6,919 bases of DNA, from assembly GCA_964575225.1 (NCBI GenBank), contig CAZNQW010000208.1:1-6919 (forward strand). The letters run 5' to 3'. The stretch comes from CAZNQW01 sp964575225. Lineage in GTDB: Bacteria > Chloroflexota > Anaerolineae > JAAYZQ01. The translations under genes and the position numbers were made by a program. Below are positions 1 to 5,758 of the stretch, piece after piece; position 1 is the stretch's first letter, and each line of letters begins with the position of its first letter. The notes beneath the pieces are model-generated. The model had not been told where the DNA came from. It worked only from the letters and a program-made list of their open reading frames with translations, and made no database searches.

Positions 1-8
1 TACTGTTT

Positions 9-37
9 ATTATATCATAAAGGCTCGCGTATGTCCA
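9..37 (-). promoter_or_regulatory. Sigma70-type promoter firing leftwards out of the window
   Basis: On the minus strand, TGGACA (32-37, 5 of 6 matches to TTGACA) lies 17 bp from a perfect TATAAT (9-14). An extended -10 TGA (15-17) directly precedes the -10. The start of transcription would fall at about base 2, so the gene it serves is outside the window. Together with the rightward promoter at 199-227 this makes 1-311 a divergent control region. The call rests on consensus matching only. Confidence 0.7.
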
Positions 38-198
38 GAATCTGTTTTCGCCTGTCAGGTTTTTTGCCAAGCCTGGGTGTACCCCTGTTGGGCTCTGGGT
101 GGATCATGGGTAGTCTCCGACTACCGTTCGCGGGCTGACGGGGTAAACAGCATGTGGCCAAGATCCAAACCAACAACCCGGGGAATATCATACGTCTC
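38..198. other. Intergenic stretch with one short hairpin
   Basis: This stretch lies between the two divergent promoters. The only clear structure is a perfect 7-bp inverted repeat, GGTAGTC (109-115) and GACTACC (119-125), with a TCC loop. It could be an operator or a small transcribed hairpin. No U-tract follows on either strand, so it is not a canonical terminator. A 76-codon minus-strand reading frame runs through the region, but it has no ribosome binding site and ends at base 15, against the -10 box of the leftward promoter, so I do not call it a gene. Confidence 0.4.
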
Positions 199-227
199 TC
201 GACAAACTGGACGCCCTGTGGTATAGT
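199..227 (+). promoter_or_regulatory. Promoter of the amidinotransferase-family gene
   Basis: TCGACA (199-204, 5 of 6 matches to the -35 consensus) lies 17 bp from TATAGT (222-227, 5 of 6 matches). An extended -10 TG at 219-220 plus one base precedes the -10. Transcription would begin near 234, giving a leader of about 78 nt before the ATG at 312. A small inverted repeat, GAAC (228-231) with GTTC (236-239), straddles the predicted start site and could be a weak operator. Confidence 0.75.
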
Positions 228-298
228 GAACGCGGGTTCTGACACAGGTCGACGGATCTCAGCCCTGATGTGCCTTTTGCTTTTTGTGGACAGTTATT

Positions 299-305
299 GA
301 AAGGA
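299..305 (+). promoter_or_regulatory. Ribosome binding site that sets the start at 312
   Basis: GAAAGGA lies 6 nt upstream of the ATG at 312. An in-frame GTG at 270 would add 14 residues (beginning MPFAFCGQ), but it would place this Shine-Dalgarno sequence inside the coding region and has none of its own. The ATG at 312 is therefore preferred. Confidence 0.75.
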
Positions 306-311
306 TGGACT

Positions 312-1253
312 ATGAAGACTCCCGCGGAATCCTCGGCCTATGGCGGTTCTGGTTGGTCGCCGCGCATTGCCTCTCTCGGCGAGGAAATCGGCATTGTGTG
401 GGGTTCGTGTGGCGTGAGCAGTGAGTGGGCGCCGCTCAAAGCCGTTTTGCTCCACCCGCCAGGTCCTGAAGTGGAATCGGACGCCGACCCCGACCACCGC
501 CAGTGGCTGAATGCTATCGACATGGCCCGCGCGCAGAAACAGCACAATGACCTGGTGGAGGCCTATCACCAGGCCGGGGTTCAGGTGCACACGGTCGATC
601 CAGATGGGCTGCCTCCGCCCAATCTGATGTTTGTGGCGGATCTCTTTTTCATGACCGGGGAGGGCGCCATTCTTAGCCGCCCTGCTTCGACGGTGCGGGC
701 CGGAGAGGAGCGGTGGGTGGCCCGCAAGCTTGCGGATCTGGGGGTCCCGATCCTGCGCTCCGTGCGCGGCACGGGCGCCTTTGAAGGGGCCGACGCGCTA
801 TGGGTGGACCCCACCACCGTTCTGCTGGCTACCGGATTGCGCACCAACCCCCTGGGCGCTGCCCAGGTGGCCGGCCTTTTGCGCGAGATGGGGGTGGACG
901 TGGTCGACGTGGGCCTGCCCTATGGTGCGATGCACCTGATGGGTCAGTTGCGGGTTGTGGACCGCGATCTGGCGATAGCCTGGCCCGGGCGGGTGCCCTT
1001 TCGCGCTGTGGAGGCGTTGCGCGCGCGTGGGTTTCGCGTCCTCATGGCGCCTGATGAAAAGGAGGCCCAAGGGGGCATGGCCCTGAATGTCGTGACAATG
1101 GGGCCGCGCAGGATTCTTATGGCTGCTGGCAATCCCATTACTCAGGCCTTTTTCGAGGAGGCGGGCATTGTCTGCCAGACGGTCGAAATCGACGAGCTGG
1201 TCAAGGCTGCCGGCGGCATCGGATGCCTGACGGGTGTATTGCAGAGGGAATAG
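312..1253 (+). CDS. Amidinotransferase / dimethylarginine dimethylaminohydrolase (DDAH)-family hydrolase
   Basis: This 313-aa cytoplasmic protein belongs to the guanidino-group modifying superfamily, which includes DDAH, arginine deiminase and amidinotransferases. These enzymes attack a guanidino carbon with a cysteine. The N-terminal block EWAPLKAVLLHPPG (residues 39-51) is the usual first strand. FVADLFFMTGEGAILSRP (107-124) is the conserved Asp block, with D110. FEGAD (157-161) supplies the acidic residue E158; most relatives have EGGD, so A160 is a mild departure. MHLMG (207-211) supplies H208. GGIGCLTGVL (301-310) carries the nucleophile C305. The Cys-His-Glu set is therefore complete and the enzyme is probably active. 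Its length fits DDAH-type proteins (about 250-310 aa) better than arginine deiminase (about 410 aa). The substrate (methylarginine, arginine or another guanidine) cannot be read from the sequence. No arc or other arginine-pathway gene lies nearby. It has its own promoter and SD and is probably monocistronic. Confidence 0.87.
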   Translation: MKTPAESSAYGGSGWSPRIASLGEEIGIVWGSCGVSSEWAPLKAVLLHPPGPEVESDADPDHRQWLNAIDMARAQKQHNDLVEAYHQAGVQVHTVDPDGLPPPNLMFVADLFFMTGEGAILSRPASTVRAGEERWVARKLADLGVPILRSVRGTGAFEGADALWVDPTTVLLATGLRTNPLGAAQVAGLLREMGVDVVDVGLPYGAMHLMGQLRVVDRDLAIAWPGRVPFRAVEALRARGFRVLMAPDEKEAQGGMALNVVTMGPRRILMAAGNPITQAFFEEAGIVCQTVEIDELVKAAGGIGCLTGVLQRE

Positions 1254-1283
1254 CCCAGGCGATGTCTTTGGCCTGCGCCGGGG

Positions 1284-1330
1284 GTGTGGGTCGATTGCGT
1301 GATGTGCTGCACCACGCAATCGACCTACAC
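1284..1330 (+). terminator. 18-bp hairpin downstream of the hydrolase, possible terminator without U-tract
   Basis: Thirteen perfectly paired bases, GGTCGATTGCGTG (1289-1301) with its complement (1313-1325), extend outward through one G.U pair and four more pairs. The full stem is 1284-1301 with 1313-1330, closed by an 11-nt loop. It begins 30 bp after the hydrolase stop codon, where a terminator is expected. No run of T follows on either strand, so it is not a canonical intrinsic terminator. It may instead stabilise the mRNA 3' end or be a palindromic repeat. The 9-mer GTCGATTGC occurs again at 1417-1425. Confidence 0.5.
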
Positions 1331-1462
1331 AGGATAGGGCAGATGGGGTCGTCGCCCTGTGAGTCAGAAACCGAATTTTCGCATTGAGGTGTGAAGGGAT
1401 CGGGCGATGGCATCATGTCGATTGCCCACCCAGGGAGCACCACGGCTTGCATTGTCCCTTGA
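1331..1462. other. Non-coding stretch between hairpins
   Basis: No supportable gene lies here. The only structure seen is a weak 7-bp stem, 1402-1408 with 1421-1427, which includes one G.U pair. A 133-codon minus-strand frame covers this stretch and the neighbouring palindromes. It has no plausible protein character and is antisense to several hairpins, so it is left out. Confidence 0.4.
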
Positions 1463-1480
1463 CATGTCTGAAAAGACATG
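1463..1480 (+). repeat. 7-bp hairpin with GAAA loop
   Basis: CATGTCT (1463-1469) pairs perfectly with AGACATG (1474-1480) around a GAAA tetraloop. It abuts the first REP-like palindrome, so the two stems would stack in tandem in a transcript. Function unknown. Confidence 0.5.
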
Positions 1481-1505
1481 GACCCCCGCCTGCGCGGGGG
1501 TGACG
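1480..1505 (-). repeat. REP-like palindrome, copy A
   Basis: ACCCCCGC (1482-1489) pairs perfectly with GCGGGGGT (1494-1501) around a CTGC loop. On the minus strand the copy starts CGTCA and then enters the CCCGC arm; on the plus strand it is flanked by GGA and GACG. Such short GC-rich palindromes with CGTCAT-like and TCCA-like borders are dispersed through many bacterial genomes. Copy A faces copy B (1524-1584) in opposite orientation, as REP elements often do when paired. Confidence 0.6.
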
Positions 1506-1523
1506 TCCGTCAATTGATGCACC

Positions 1524-1584
1524 GTCATGCCCGCCGCGAGTACCCTCGCGCATAAGCGCCTGCGTACTCGCGGGCAGCATCCAT
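1524..1584 (+). repeat. REP-like palindrome, copy B, with long stem
   Basis: It begins CGTCATGCCCGC (1524-1534 and on) and ends with GCGGGCAGCATCCATC. The core stem CCGCGAGTAC (1534-1543) with GTACTCGCGG (1564-1573) is 10 bp and perfect. Inside it a GCGC-ATAA-GCGC mini-hairpin (1548-1559) forms the tip. The border sequences match those of copy A on the opposite strand, but the arm between them is much longer. The 8-bp palindrome TCAATTGA (1510-1517) lies between copies A and B. Confidence 0.6.
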
Positions 1585-1645
1585 CTTGCATCGTAGCACG
1601 TCTTGGCCGACTCTGCAACAGCCCTGCAGGGAGCACGGGTTGGGG

Positions 1646-1674
1646 TTGAATTTTGGTCGGATTTACGATATAAT
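1646..1674 (+). promoter_or_regulatory. Promoter of the SH3b lipoprotein gene
   Basis: TTGAAT (1646-1651) lies 17 bp from a perfect TATAAT (1669-1674). Transcription would start near 1681, about 63 nt before the ATG at 1744. The promoter lies downstream of the longer in-frame start at 1603 and so argues against it. Confidence 0.75.
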
Positions 1675-1715
1675 CAGGTTGTTCGAGGTTGTTGGGGAGA
1701 GTGTCAAGACAAGTC

Positions 1716-1731
1716 GCCTGCCCTGGCAGGC
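1716..1731 (+). promoter_or_regulatory. Leader hairpin directly against the ribosome binding site
   Basis: GCCTGC (1716-1721) pairs with GCAGGC (1726-1731) around CCTG. The strong Shine-Dalgarno GGGAGGAA (1733-1740) begins one base later, with 3 nt between it and the ATG. A stem this close could hinder or position the ribosome, or be a protein-binding site. The pairing is seen in the sequence; any regulatory role is inference. Confidence 0.45.
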
Positions 1732-1743
1732 CGGGAGGAAGCG

Positions 1744-2814
1744 ATGCTACGGCGGTTTCTGGCACTGATACTGGCAGTGAGTCTGTTGGCAGCCTGCGAC
1801 GTGGGAGGCTCGCCGACGCCCGATCGAGTGGCTACTGAGGTGGCGGTGCAGCAGGCCGTAGCCGCCACCTTGACCGCTGAGGCGTTGCAGATCGCGCCCA
1901 GTCCGACAACGGCGCCCACGGATACCCCTCAACCCTCACCGACAGATACCCCTTTGCCCACATTCACGACGATACCTCCGGTGGAGCCCTCAAGCACACC
2001 CAAGCCATCCCCATCGGCCACAGCCTTGCCGCCGGCCCCCACTCGGACATCGGTCCCCGGGCCCACAGCGACGGCTATCGTTTGGCGGCCCGAGCCCTAT
2101 GCCGTCGTCGGGGTTGCGAGCGATGACCGGCTCAACGTCCGCAGTGGCCCGGGGGTGAATTATCCCCTCGTCGGCAGCATCCCGGCCCATGGCCTGGGGG
2201 TGCAGGTGGGCCAAAGCGGGCAAGAGGTAGCCGATGCCCTGTGGTTGCCGGTTTGGCACCAGGGAATTTCCGGCTGGGTAAACAGTCACTATCTGGCCCG
2301 TCAGGTGGGCACCGTCGATCCAGAAGTGGCGGCCCGTGCTGTGCAAATCATCATGGCTCTGAAATCACAGGATATGACGGCCTTGTCCAACTGGGTGCAT
2401 CCTGACCGGGGAGTGCGGTTTTCGCCCTATACGTTTGTCCGTGCGGAGGATCAGGTGTTCAGCCCCAGTGCTGTCGCGAATCTCCCTTCTGATCCTACGA
2501 TCTATCTGTGGGGAGCTTTTGACGGTTCGGGCGAGCCGATCCAGTATACCTTTGTCCAATACTATCAGCGATTTGTCTACGATGTCGATTTCGCTCAGCC
2601 CGATGTTCTGGGGCTGGATCGCTTTGTCGGCTCGGGAAACACCATCAACAACATCCCGGGTTTTTACCCTGGCTCGGTGACGGTGGAATACCATTTCGAG
2701 GGGTTTGATCCCCTCTACGGCGGGATGGATTGGCGGAGCCTGCGACTGGTGCTCCAACAGCACGCGGGAGAGTGGCTGCTGGTGGGCATCGTCCACGACG
2801 AGTGGACCATCTGA
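1744..2814 (+). CDS. Secreted SH3b-domain lipoprotein with Pro/Thr/Ser-rich stalk
   Basis: This 356-aa protein opens with a lipoprotein signal: MLRR, a hydrophobic stretch, then LLAAC with the lipidated C18. It should be anchored to the outer face of the membrane. Residues 22-50 look helical. Residues 51-112 are a Pro/Thr/Ser-rich spacer of the kind that lifts a domain off the cell surface. Residues 118-187 are a bacterial SH3 (SH3b) domain with the typical RLNVRSGPGVNYPLVGSIP (129-147) and GWVNSHYLA (177-185); such domains commonly bind cell-wall peptides. Residues 190-356 form an aromatic-rich C-terminal domain of unknown function (YTFVQYYQRFVYD, 268-280; EWLLVGIVHDEW, 343-354). No catalytic motif is visible. 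The ATG at 1744 has a strong SD and is the only start that exposes the signal peptide N-terminally; frames opened at 1603 would bury it. Confidence 0.85.
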   Translation: MLRRFLALILAVSLLAACDVGGSPTPDRVATEVAVQQAVAATLTAEALQIAPSPTTAPTDTPQPSPTDTPLPTFTTIPPVEPSSTPKPSPSATALPPAPTRTSVPGPTATAIVWRPEPYAVVGVASDDRLNVRSGPGVNYPLVGSIPAHGLGVQVGQSGQEVADALWLPVWHQGISGWVNSHYLARQVGTVDPEVAARAVQIIMALKSQDMTALSNWVHPDRGVRFSPYTFVRAEDQVFSPSAVANLPSDPTIYLWGAFDGSGEPIQYTFVQYYQRFVYDVDFAQPDVLGLDRFVGSGNTINNIPGFYPGSVTVEYHFEGFDPLYGGMDWRSLRLVLQQHAGEWLLVGIVHDEWTI

Positions 2815-2862
2815 GAAGGATGTAGCCTCGCTAAGCCTCCTCTCCAGCGTGTTGGATCTCGC

Positions 2863-2887
2863 CGTCCTGCCCGCGGAAGCGGGTAGC
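2863..2887 (+). repeat. REP-like palindrome, copy C
   Basis: CCCGC (2870-2874) pairs with GCGGG (2879-2883) around a GGAA loop, with one further G.U pair outside. The left border CGTCCTG resembles the CGTCATG of copy B, and the right border GTAGC resembles copy B's GCAGC. It lies between two convergent genes, a usual place for such elements. The stem is short, so family membership is less sure than for A and B. Confidence 0.45.
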
Positions 2888-2898
2888 CGCCTGGGCTT

Positions 2899-2928
2899 TC
2901 CCTCGGCCCTTTGCGCAGTTCCGAGGGA
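2899..2928. terminator. Possible bidirectional terminator between convergent genes
   Basis: TCCCTCGG (2899-2906) pairs perfectly with CCGAGGGA (2921-2928) across a 14-nt loop. It sits 84 bp after the lipoprotein stop and 47 bp after the stop of the converging minus-strand gene. Neither strand has a proper U-tract, so termination is inferred from position and stem only. Confidence 0.4.
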
Positions 2929-2975
2929 TTCATGGACCGTCCTCCTTGCAGAGTGACGAGTCCCTTGGAGGCCGA

Positions 2976-4178
2976 TCAGGTAGACCGCAAGAGATTGTCC
3001 AGAAGACCGGTTAATTCGGGGTTCTCGGCCAAGTCGGCGCTGCGCAGTTCACGGGCTTTGGCCAGCAAGGCCAGGCTCTGGGCCGGTTTTTCGCCGGGCA
3101 TCTGTACCTCCGTCGATACCATCAGCCCACCCAACAGCAAGGGCAGATAGAGGAACTCGGCAGGCAACGCACGACCCAATTCCACGCATTGGGCCACATA
3201 CTCGGTCACGGCAATCTGTTCTTCCCTCGTCCACGGCTCTTGATACCGGCGATGGCGTAACAACCCAAAAGTCAGCGAGCTGGCCAATCGGGTGAGCCGC
3301 GGGTAATCGGCTCGGGCCACCAAGTAGATCGGGTCGTCGGTGGATAGGTTGTGTCGATGGGCCAGTGCATAGGCCGGCACGAGAAGGGCGTCCTGGCGTT
3401 CAGGCTTGCTGAGGAAATATTCGACAGCATAGGTCAAGATCTTGGCCAGGTAAATGGCTTCGCCGATTTGCAGAGTCAGGCCTGCCTGCCCAAATCGGAT
3501 CTTGCTCTCGTCTAAAAGGGTCGAGAAAAGGGATGTTCGCTGGATTTTGGGCAGGAGGAAGAGCCGTTGGTCGTTGACCTGCTGGCGGGCCTTGCCCTGG
3601 ATCCTCAACTCGTCGACGGTCCAGTGCGAAAGAAAGGTAGGCGTCAGATCGGGCGAGGGATCGGGTTGGGGCGAACCTTTGACCCGAAGCTCGAGTTTTT
3701 GTTCGGGTTGGGTACGGGCTACATAGCCCAGACCTACTGAGGACGCCAGGCTCAGACCCGTGGTAAAGCTGAGGAGTGTGTCTCCGAGGCGGTCTTGGCA
3801 CTTTTGGCTGCGGATGTATCGCCCCCGCGTCTCGAAGGAACTGCTGAGAAGGAGGCGAATTGGGTGGGCGCCAGGAGTGAGATGGGGATCGCTGCCGATG
3901 GGGACGCTCAGTTCACCTACCTCAGCAGGTTCGAGGGGCACGTCGGTACGTTGCTGAAGCATCGAAAGCCCTGGTTGATGGGAATTCGAAAGGGGGATCT
4001 GCAGCGCCACCTGTACCGGCACATCCCAGCAGCTTTGCAGCCAGACGCGAACTGCGGTGGTCTGGCCCGGGGCGATGGTGGAGGGCTCGAGGGCAGCCAA
4101 ATAGTGAACTCCGTTGGCTTCAAACCGCTGCCGAGCTTCGGACAGGTCGCCCAATACGTCGGGATATTCTGTGCTCAT
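2976..4178 (-). CDS. Uncharacterised 400-aa protein, possible beta-sandwich N-terminus plus helical C-terminus
   Basis: I do not recognise this protein as a named family. It has no signal peptide and no convincing membrane segment, so it is probably cytoplasmic. Residues 24-115 alternate hydrophobic residues in short strands with turns such as PSTIAPGQTTAVRVWLQS (32-49) and LTPGAHPIRLLLS (100-112), suggesting an Ig-like or arrestin-like beta-sandwich. Residues 135-166 continue this pattern. A Pro/Asp-rich linker (170-181) leads to a mainly helical half (182-400), including GEAIYLAKILTYAVEYFLS (239-257) and LPLLLGGLMV (345-354). The last 40 residues are charged and Ala/Leu-rich. No catalytic motif is visible. 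The ATG at 4178 has AGGTGA (4184-4189) 5 nt upstream. A TTG at 4214 would add 12 residues without a visible SD. The gene is 157 bp downstream of the 457-aa gene and has its own promoter. Confidence 0.75.
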   Translation of the reverse strand: MSTEYPDVLGDLSEARQRFEANGVHYLAALEPSTIAPGQTTAVRVWLQSCWDVPVQVALQIPLSNSHQPGLSMLQQRTDVPLEPAEVGELSVPIGSDPHLTPGAHPIRLLLSSSFETRGRYIRSQKCQDRLGDTLLSFTTGLSLASSVGLGYVARTQPEQKLELRVKGSPQPDPSPDLTPTFLSHWTVDELRIQGKARQQVNDQRLFLLPKIQRTSLFSTLLDESKIRFGQAGLTLQIGEAIYLAKILTYAVEYFLSKPERQDALLVPAYALAHRHNLSTDDPIYLVARADYPRLTRLASSLTFGLLRHRRYQEPWTREEQIAVTEYVAQCVELGRALPAEFLYLPLLLGGLMVSTEVQMPGEKPAQSLALLAKARELRSADLAENPELTGLLDNLLRST

Positions 4179-4259
4179 GAGTCTCACCTGCTCCGGGCCA
4201 GCCGGGTGATTCAAGGCGTCAAACGAGCAGGAACCCCCAGCTCACCCCCTGTTTTGCCC

Positions 4260-4268
4260 ATTATACCA
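4260..4268 (-). promoter_or_regulatory. Extended -10 promoter for the 400-aa gene
   Basis: On the minus strand TGG (4266-4268) precedes a perfect TATAAT (4260-4265). The -35 region is poor (TTTTCT at 17 bp), as is common for extended -10 promoters. Transcription would start near 4253, giving a leader of about 75 nt before the ATG at 4178. The gene can therefore be expressed apart from the upstream reductase operon. Confidence 0.6.
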
Positions 4269-4280
4269 TAGAATTGTGCG

Positions 4281-4308
4281 AAAGAAAAGAGAACCCACAG
4301 CCGTGAGG
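4281..4308 (-). terminator. Weak terminator candidate after the 457-aa gene
   Basis: On the minus strand a short stem with one bulge, CCTCAC and GTGGG around GGCT (4294-4308), is followed by the T-rich run TTCTCTTTTCTTTC. It lies 28 bp after the stop of the 457-aa gene and just upstream of the internal promoter. The stem is only 5 bp, so it may terminate only partly. Confidence 0.3.
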
Positions 4309-4335
4309 TGAGCCGATTAATGGAAGGGTCCGCGT

Positions 4336-5709
4336 TTATTCTCGCCGCGGATCGGTGCGACGGATGATGTCGCTGATCGTCGTTTGATTAAAGCCCTTGA
4401 ATCCCTCGCATCGCTGGATGTTCTCCAGGTGGCTGCCAATGGCTCCCTTTTCGGCAAAGAGGGCTGCCTTGTCGGCATCGATCAATCCAGAGGCGGTCAG
4501 GCGTTCCAGCCGCTCGGGTACGATGGTCCAGCGCTCGCCCCGGGTAAAGGCCTGGCGCAGATAGGAAAAGTCGCTAAAGGGTCGCATCATTTCGACGTCT
4601 TGCTGGGCCAGGTCCTCGGTTGCCGTCTCAAAGTCGAGCAGGCAGGCCAGGTGGTGCAGGCCAGCCGAAAGCATGGACTGGCCATGCAGGGCGCACCACA
4701 ACCCCACGGTGCCCAGGTCGTCGCGGGGCGGTAGGTGGGTATGGGCAAAATCCCCGTCCACTTCCTCGGGAGACAGGTCGACATCGGCAAAGACGGCCAA
4801 GCGACAGGCCGGTTGCTCCAACACCTGGGCTCCCCATCCGGCTTCGGCGCCGGCGTAAAATCGCTCCCGGCAGCGAAATCCTAGCGTTTCCAATATCTGG
4901 ATGAGCAGGAAAAAGCATTCACGCGAACTGCGGAAGGTGTGATGGTCGTGGTTGGCCCAACCCAGCCCCATGTCATTCTGCCGCGCTTTTTGGATCTGAC
5001 CGGCGCGGTTGCGGCTCTCCCAAAAGTCGCGCTCGGCAGCAAACACGAGCCAGGCAGCCGTATTGACCCCCAGATCGCCTGCGAGACGACGAGTGAGGGC
5101 CAGGGTTTGTTCCATGCCGGCCCGTTCGTCGGCAAATGTCCGGGGGCGCGTGGTCCACTGCTCCCAGGCCTGCCGCACACGCTGGAGCGATTCAGGCGCC
5201 GTCTGGACGGGCACAAAGCCGGCGTAGCCGCGCCTTTCCACCACCTGCAGCCGGCGACCGCCTGTGTTCCAAATTGTGGCGCGGCGGTAGGGGCCGTTTG
5301 CCTCGCCCTCTACGGGCGCCTTGAGTTGGTTTTTGGCCAGAAATCGCTCCACCTCCTCCACCTGGATGGCTGCCGACACCGTATCACCGGGGGGCAATTC
5401 GTCCTGATCGTAGAGGAGGATGCGCGGCAATCGGGCGCCGGGATGGTGATAGGCTGTGTGGTTGGGCTCGGTTGGCGTTTCTTCCCGTTCCCAGCCCAAC
5501 TCGATCAGATCGGCCTGAGCCTTTAGACCCGCGGCGACCACCATGTGGTCGATCCAGTCCACCAACCGCGAACTGGTGCGTCTTTGTAGGTCGGTGGCCC
5601 ATGTGCTCGCCCTAGGCAACCGCGCCTCGAGTTGAGCCAATCGGGCGGCAACCCAGGCTTCGGCCTCGGGATGGCGTCTCCATTGGAATTCGTCGTGCTC
5701 TGAGGTCAT
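4336..5709 (-). CDS. Conserved 457-aa protein of unknown function, His-rich central motif
   Basis: I cannot assign a named function. The protein is soluble, with no signal peptide or membrane helix. Residues 13-72 are helical and contain DWIDHMVV (51-58). The middle has AERDFWESRNRAGQIQKARQ (225-244), then the striking NDMGLGWANHDHHTFRSS (245-262) with H254, H256 and H257. This leads to ERFYAGAEAGWGAQVLEQP (282-300) and FADVDLSPEEV (307-317). HGQSMLSAGLHH (342-353) adds three more histidines. The C-terminus closes with GSHLENIQRCEGFKGFNQ (425-442). My impression is that the block after 245 is the kind of segment conserved across distant bacteria. The strand-helix-strand order after NHDHH loosely resembles VOC-fold or DUF1338-type metal enzymes, but that is weak inference. 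The ATG at 5709 has AAAGGA (5716-5721) 6 nt upstream. It follows the reductase gene by 49 bp, suggesting co-transcription and perhaps a redox or metal link. A short ATCCC/GGGAT stem (5724-5737) lies in that gap. Confidence 0.8.
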   Translation of the reverse strand: MTSEHDEFQWRRHPEAEAWVAARLAQLEARLPRASTWATDLQRRTSSRLVDWIDHMVVAAGLKAQADLIELGWEREETPTEPNHTAYHHPGARLPRILLYDQDELPPGDTVSAAIQVEEVERFLAKNQLKAPVEGEANGPYRRATIWNTGGRRLQVVERRGYAGFVPVQTAPESLQRVRQAWEQWTTRPRTFADERAGMEQTLALTRRLAGDLGVNTAAWLVFAAERDFWESRNRAGQIQKARQNDMGLGWANHDHHTFRSSRECFFLLIQILETLGFRCRERFYAGAEAGWGAQVLEQPACRLAVFADVDLSPEEVDGDFAHTHLPPRDDLGTVGLWCALHGQSMLSAGLHHLACLLDFETATEDLAQQDVEMMRPFSDFSYLRQAFTRGERWTIVPERLERLTASGLIDADKAALFAEKGAIGSHLENIQRCEGFKGFNQTTISDIIRRTDPRRE

Positions 5710-5758
5710 GGGGCGTCCTTTCTATCCCCAGGGGGATGCCTTGTCTGGATGGCCATGT

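Noticed and set aside
15..245. A 76-codon minus-strand reading frame in the left intergenic region
   Set aside because: It has a GTG start with no Shine-Dalgarno, overlaps the rightward promoter, ends against the -10 of the leftward promoter, and the peptide has no recognisable character.
312..1253. Arginine deiminase (ArcA)
   Set aside because: ArcA is about 410 aa and usually lies with arcB/arcC. This protein is 313 aa and has no such neighbours.
1463..1584. CRISPR array
   Set aside because: The palindromes differ in length and arm sequence, are inverted rather than direct repeats, and have no regular spacers. No cas gene is present.
1603..1743. A longer N-terminus for the lipoprotein
   Set aside because: It would bury the lipobox signal peptide at residue 65, and it starts upstream of the TTGAAT-TATAAT promoter. 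The ATG at 1744 has the strong SD.
1364..1765. A 133-codon minus-strand reading frame across the palindrome-rich gap
   Set aside because: It runs through the REP-like repeats, the lipoprotein promoter and its SD, and reads as translated repeats. No ribosome binding site was seen.
4939..5526. A 195-codon plus-strand frame opposite the 457-aa gene
   Set aside because: It is antisense to a well-supported gene. Long shadow frames are expected in GC-rich DNA, and the peptide has no domain features.
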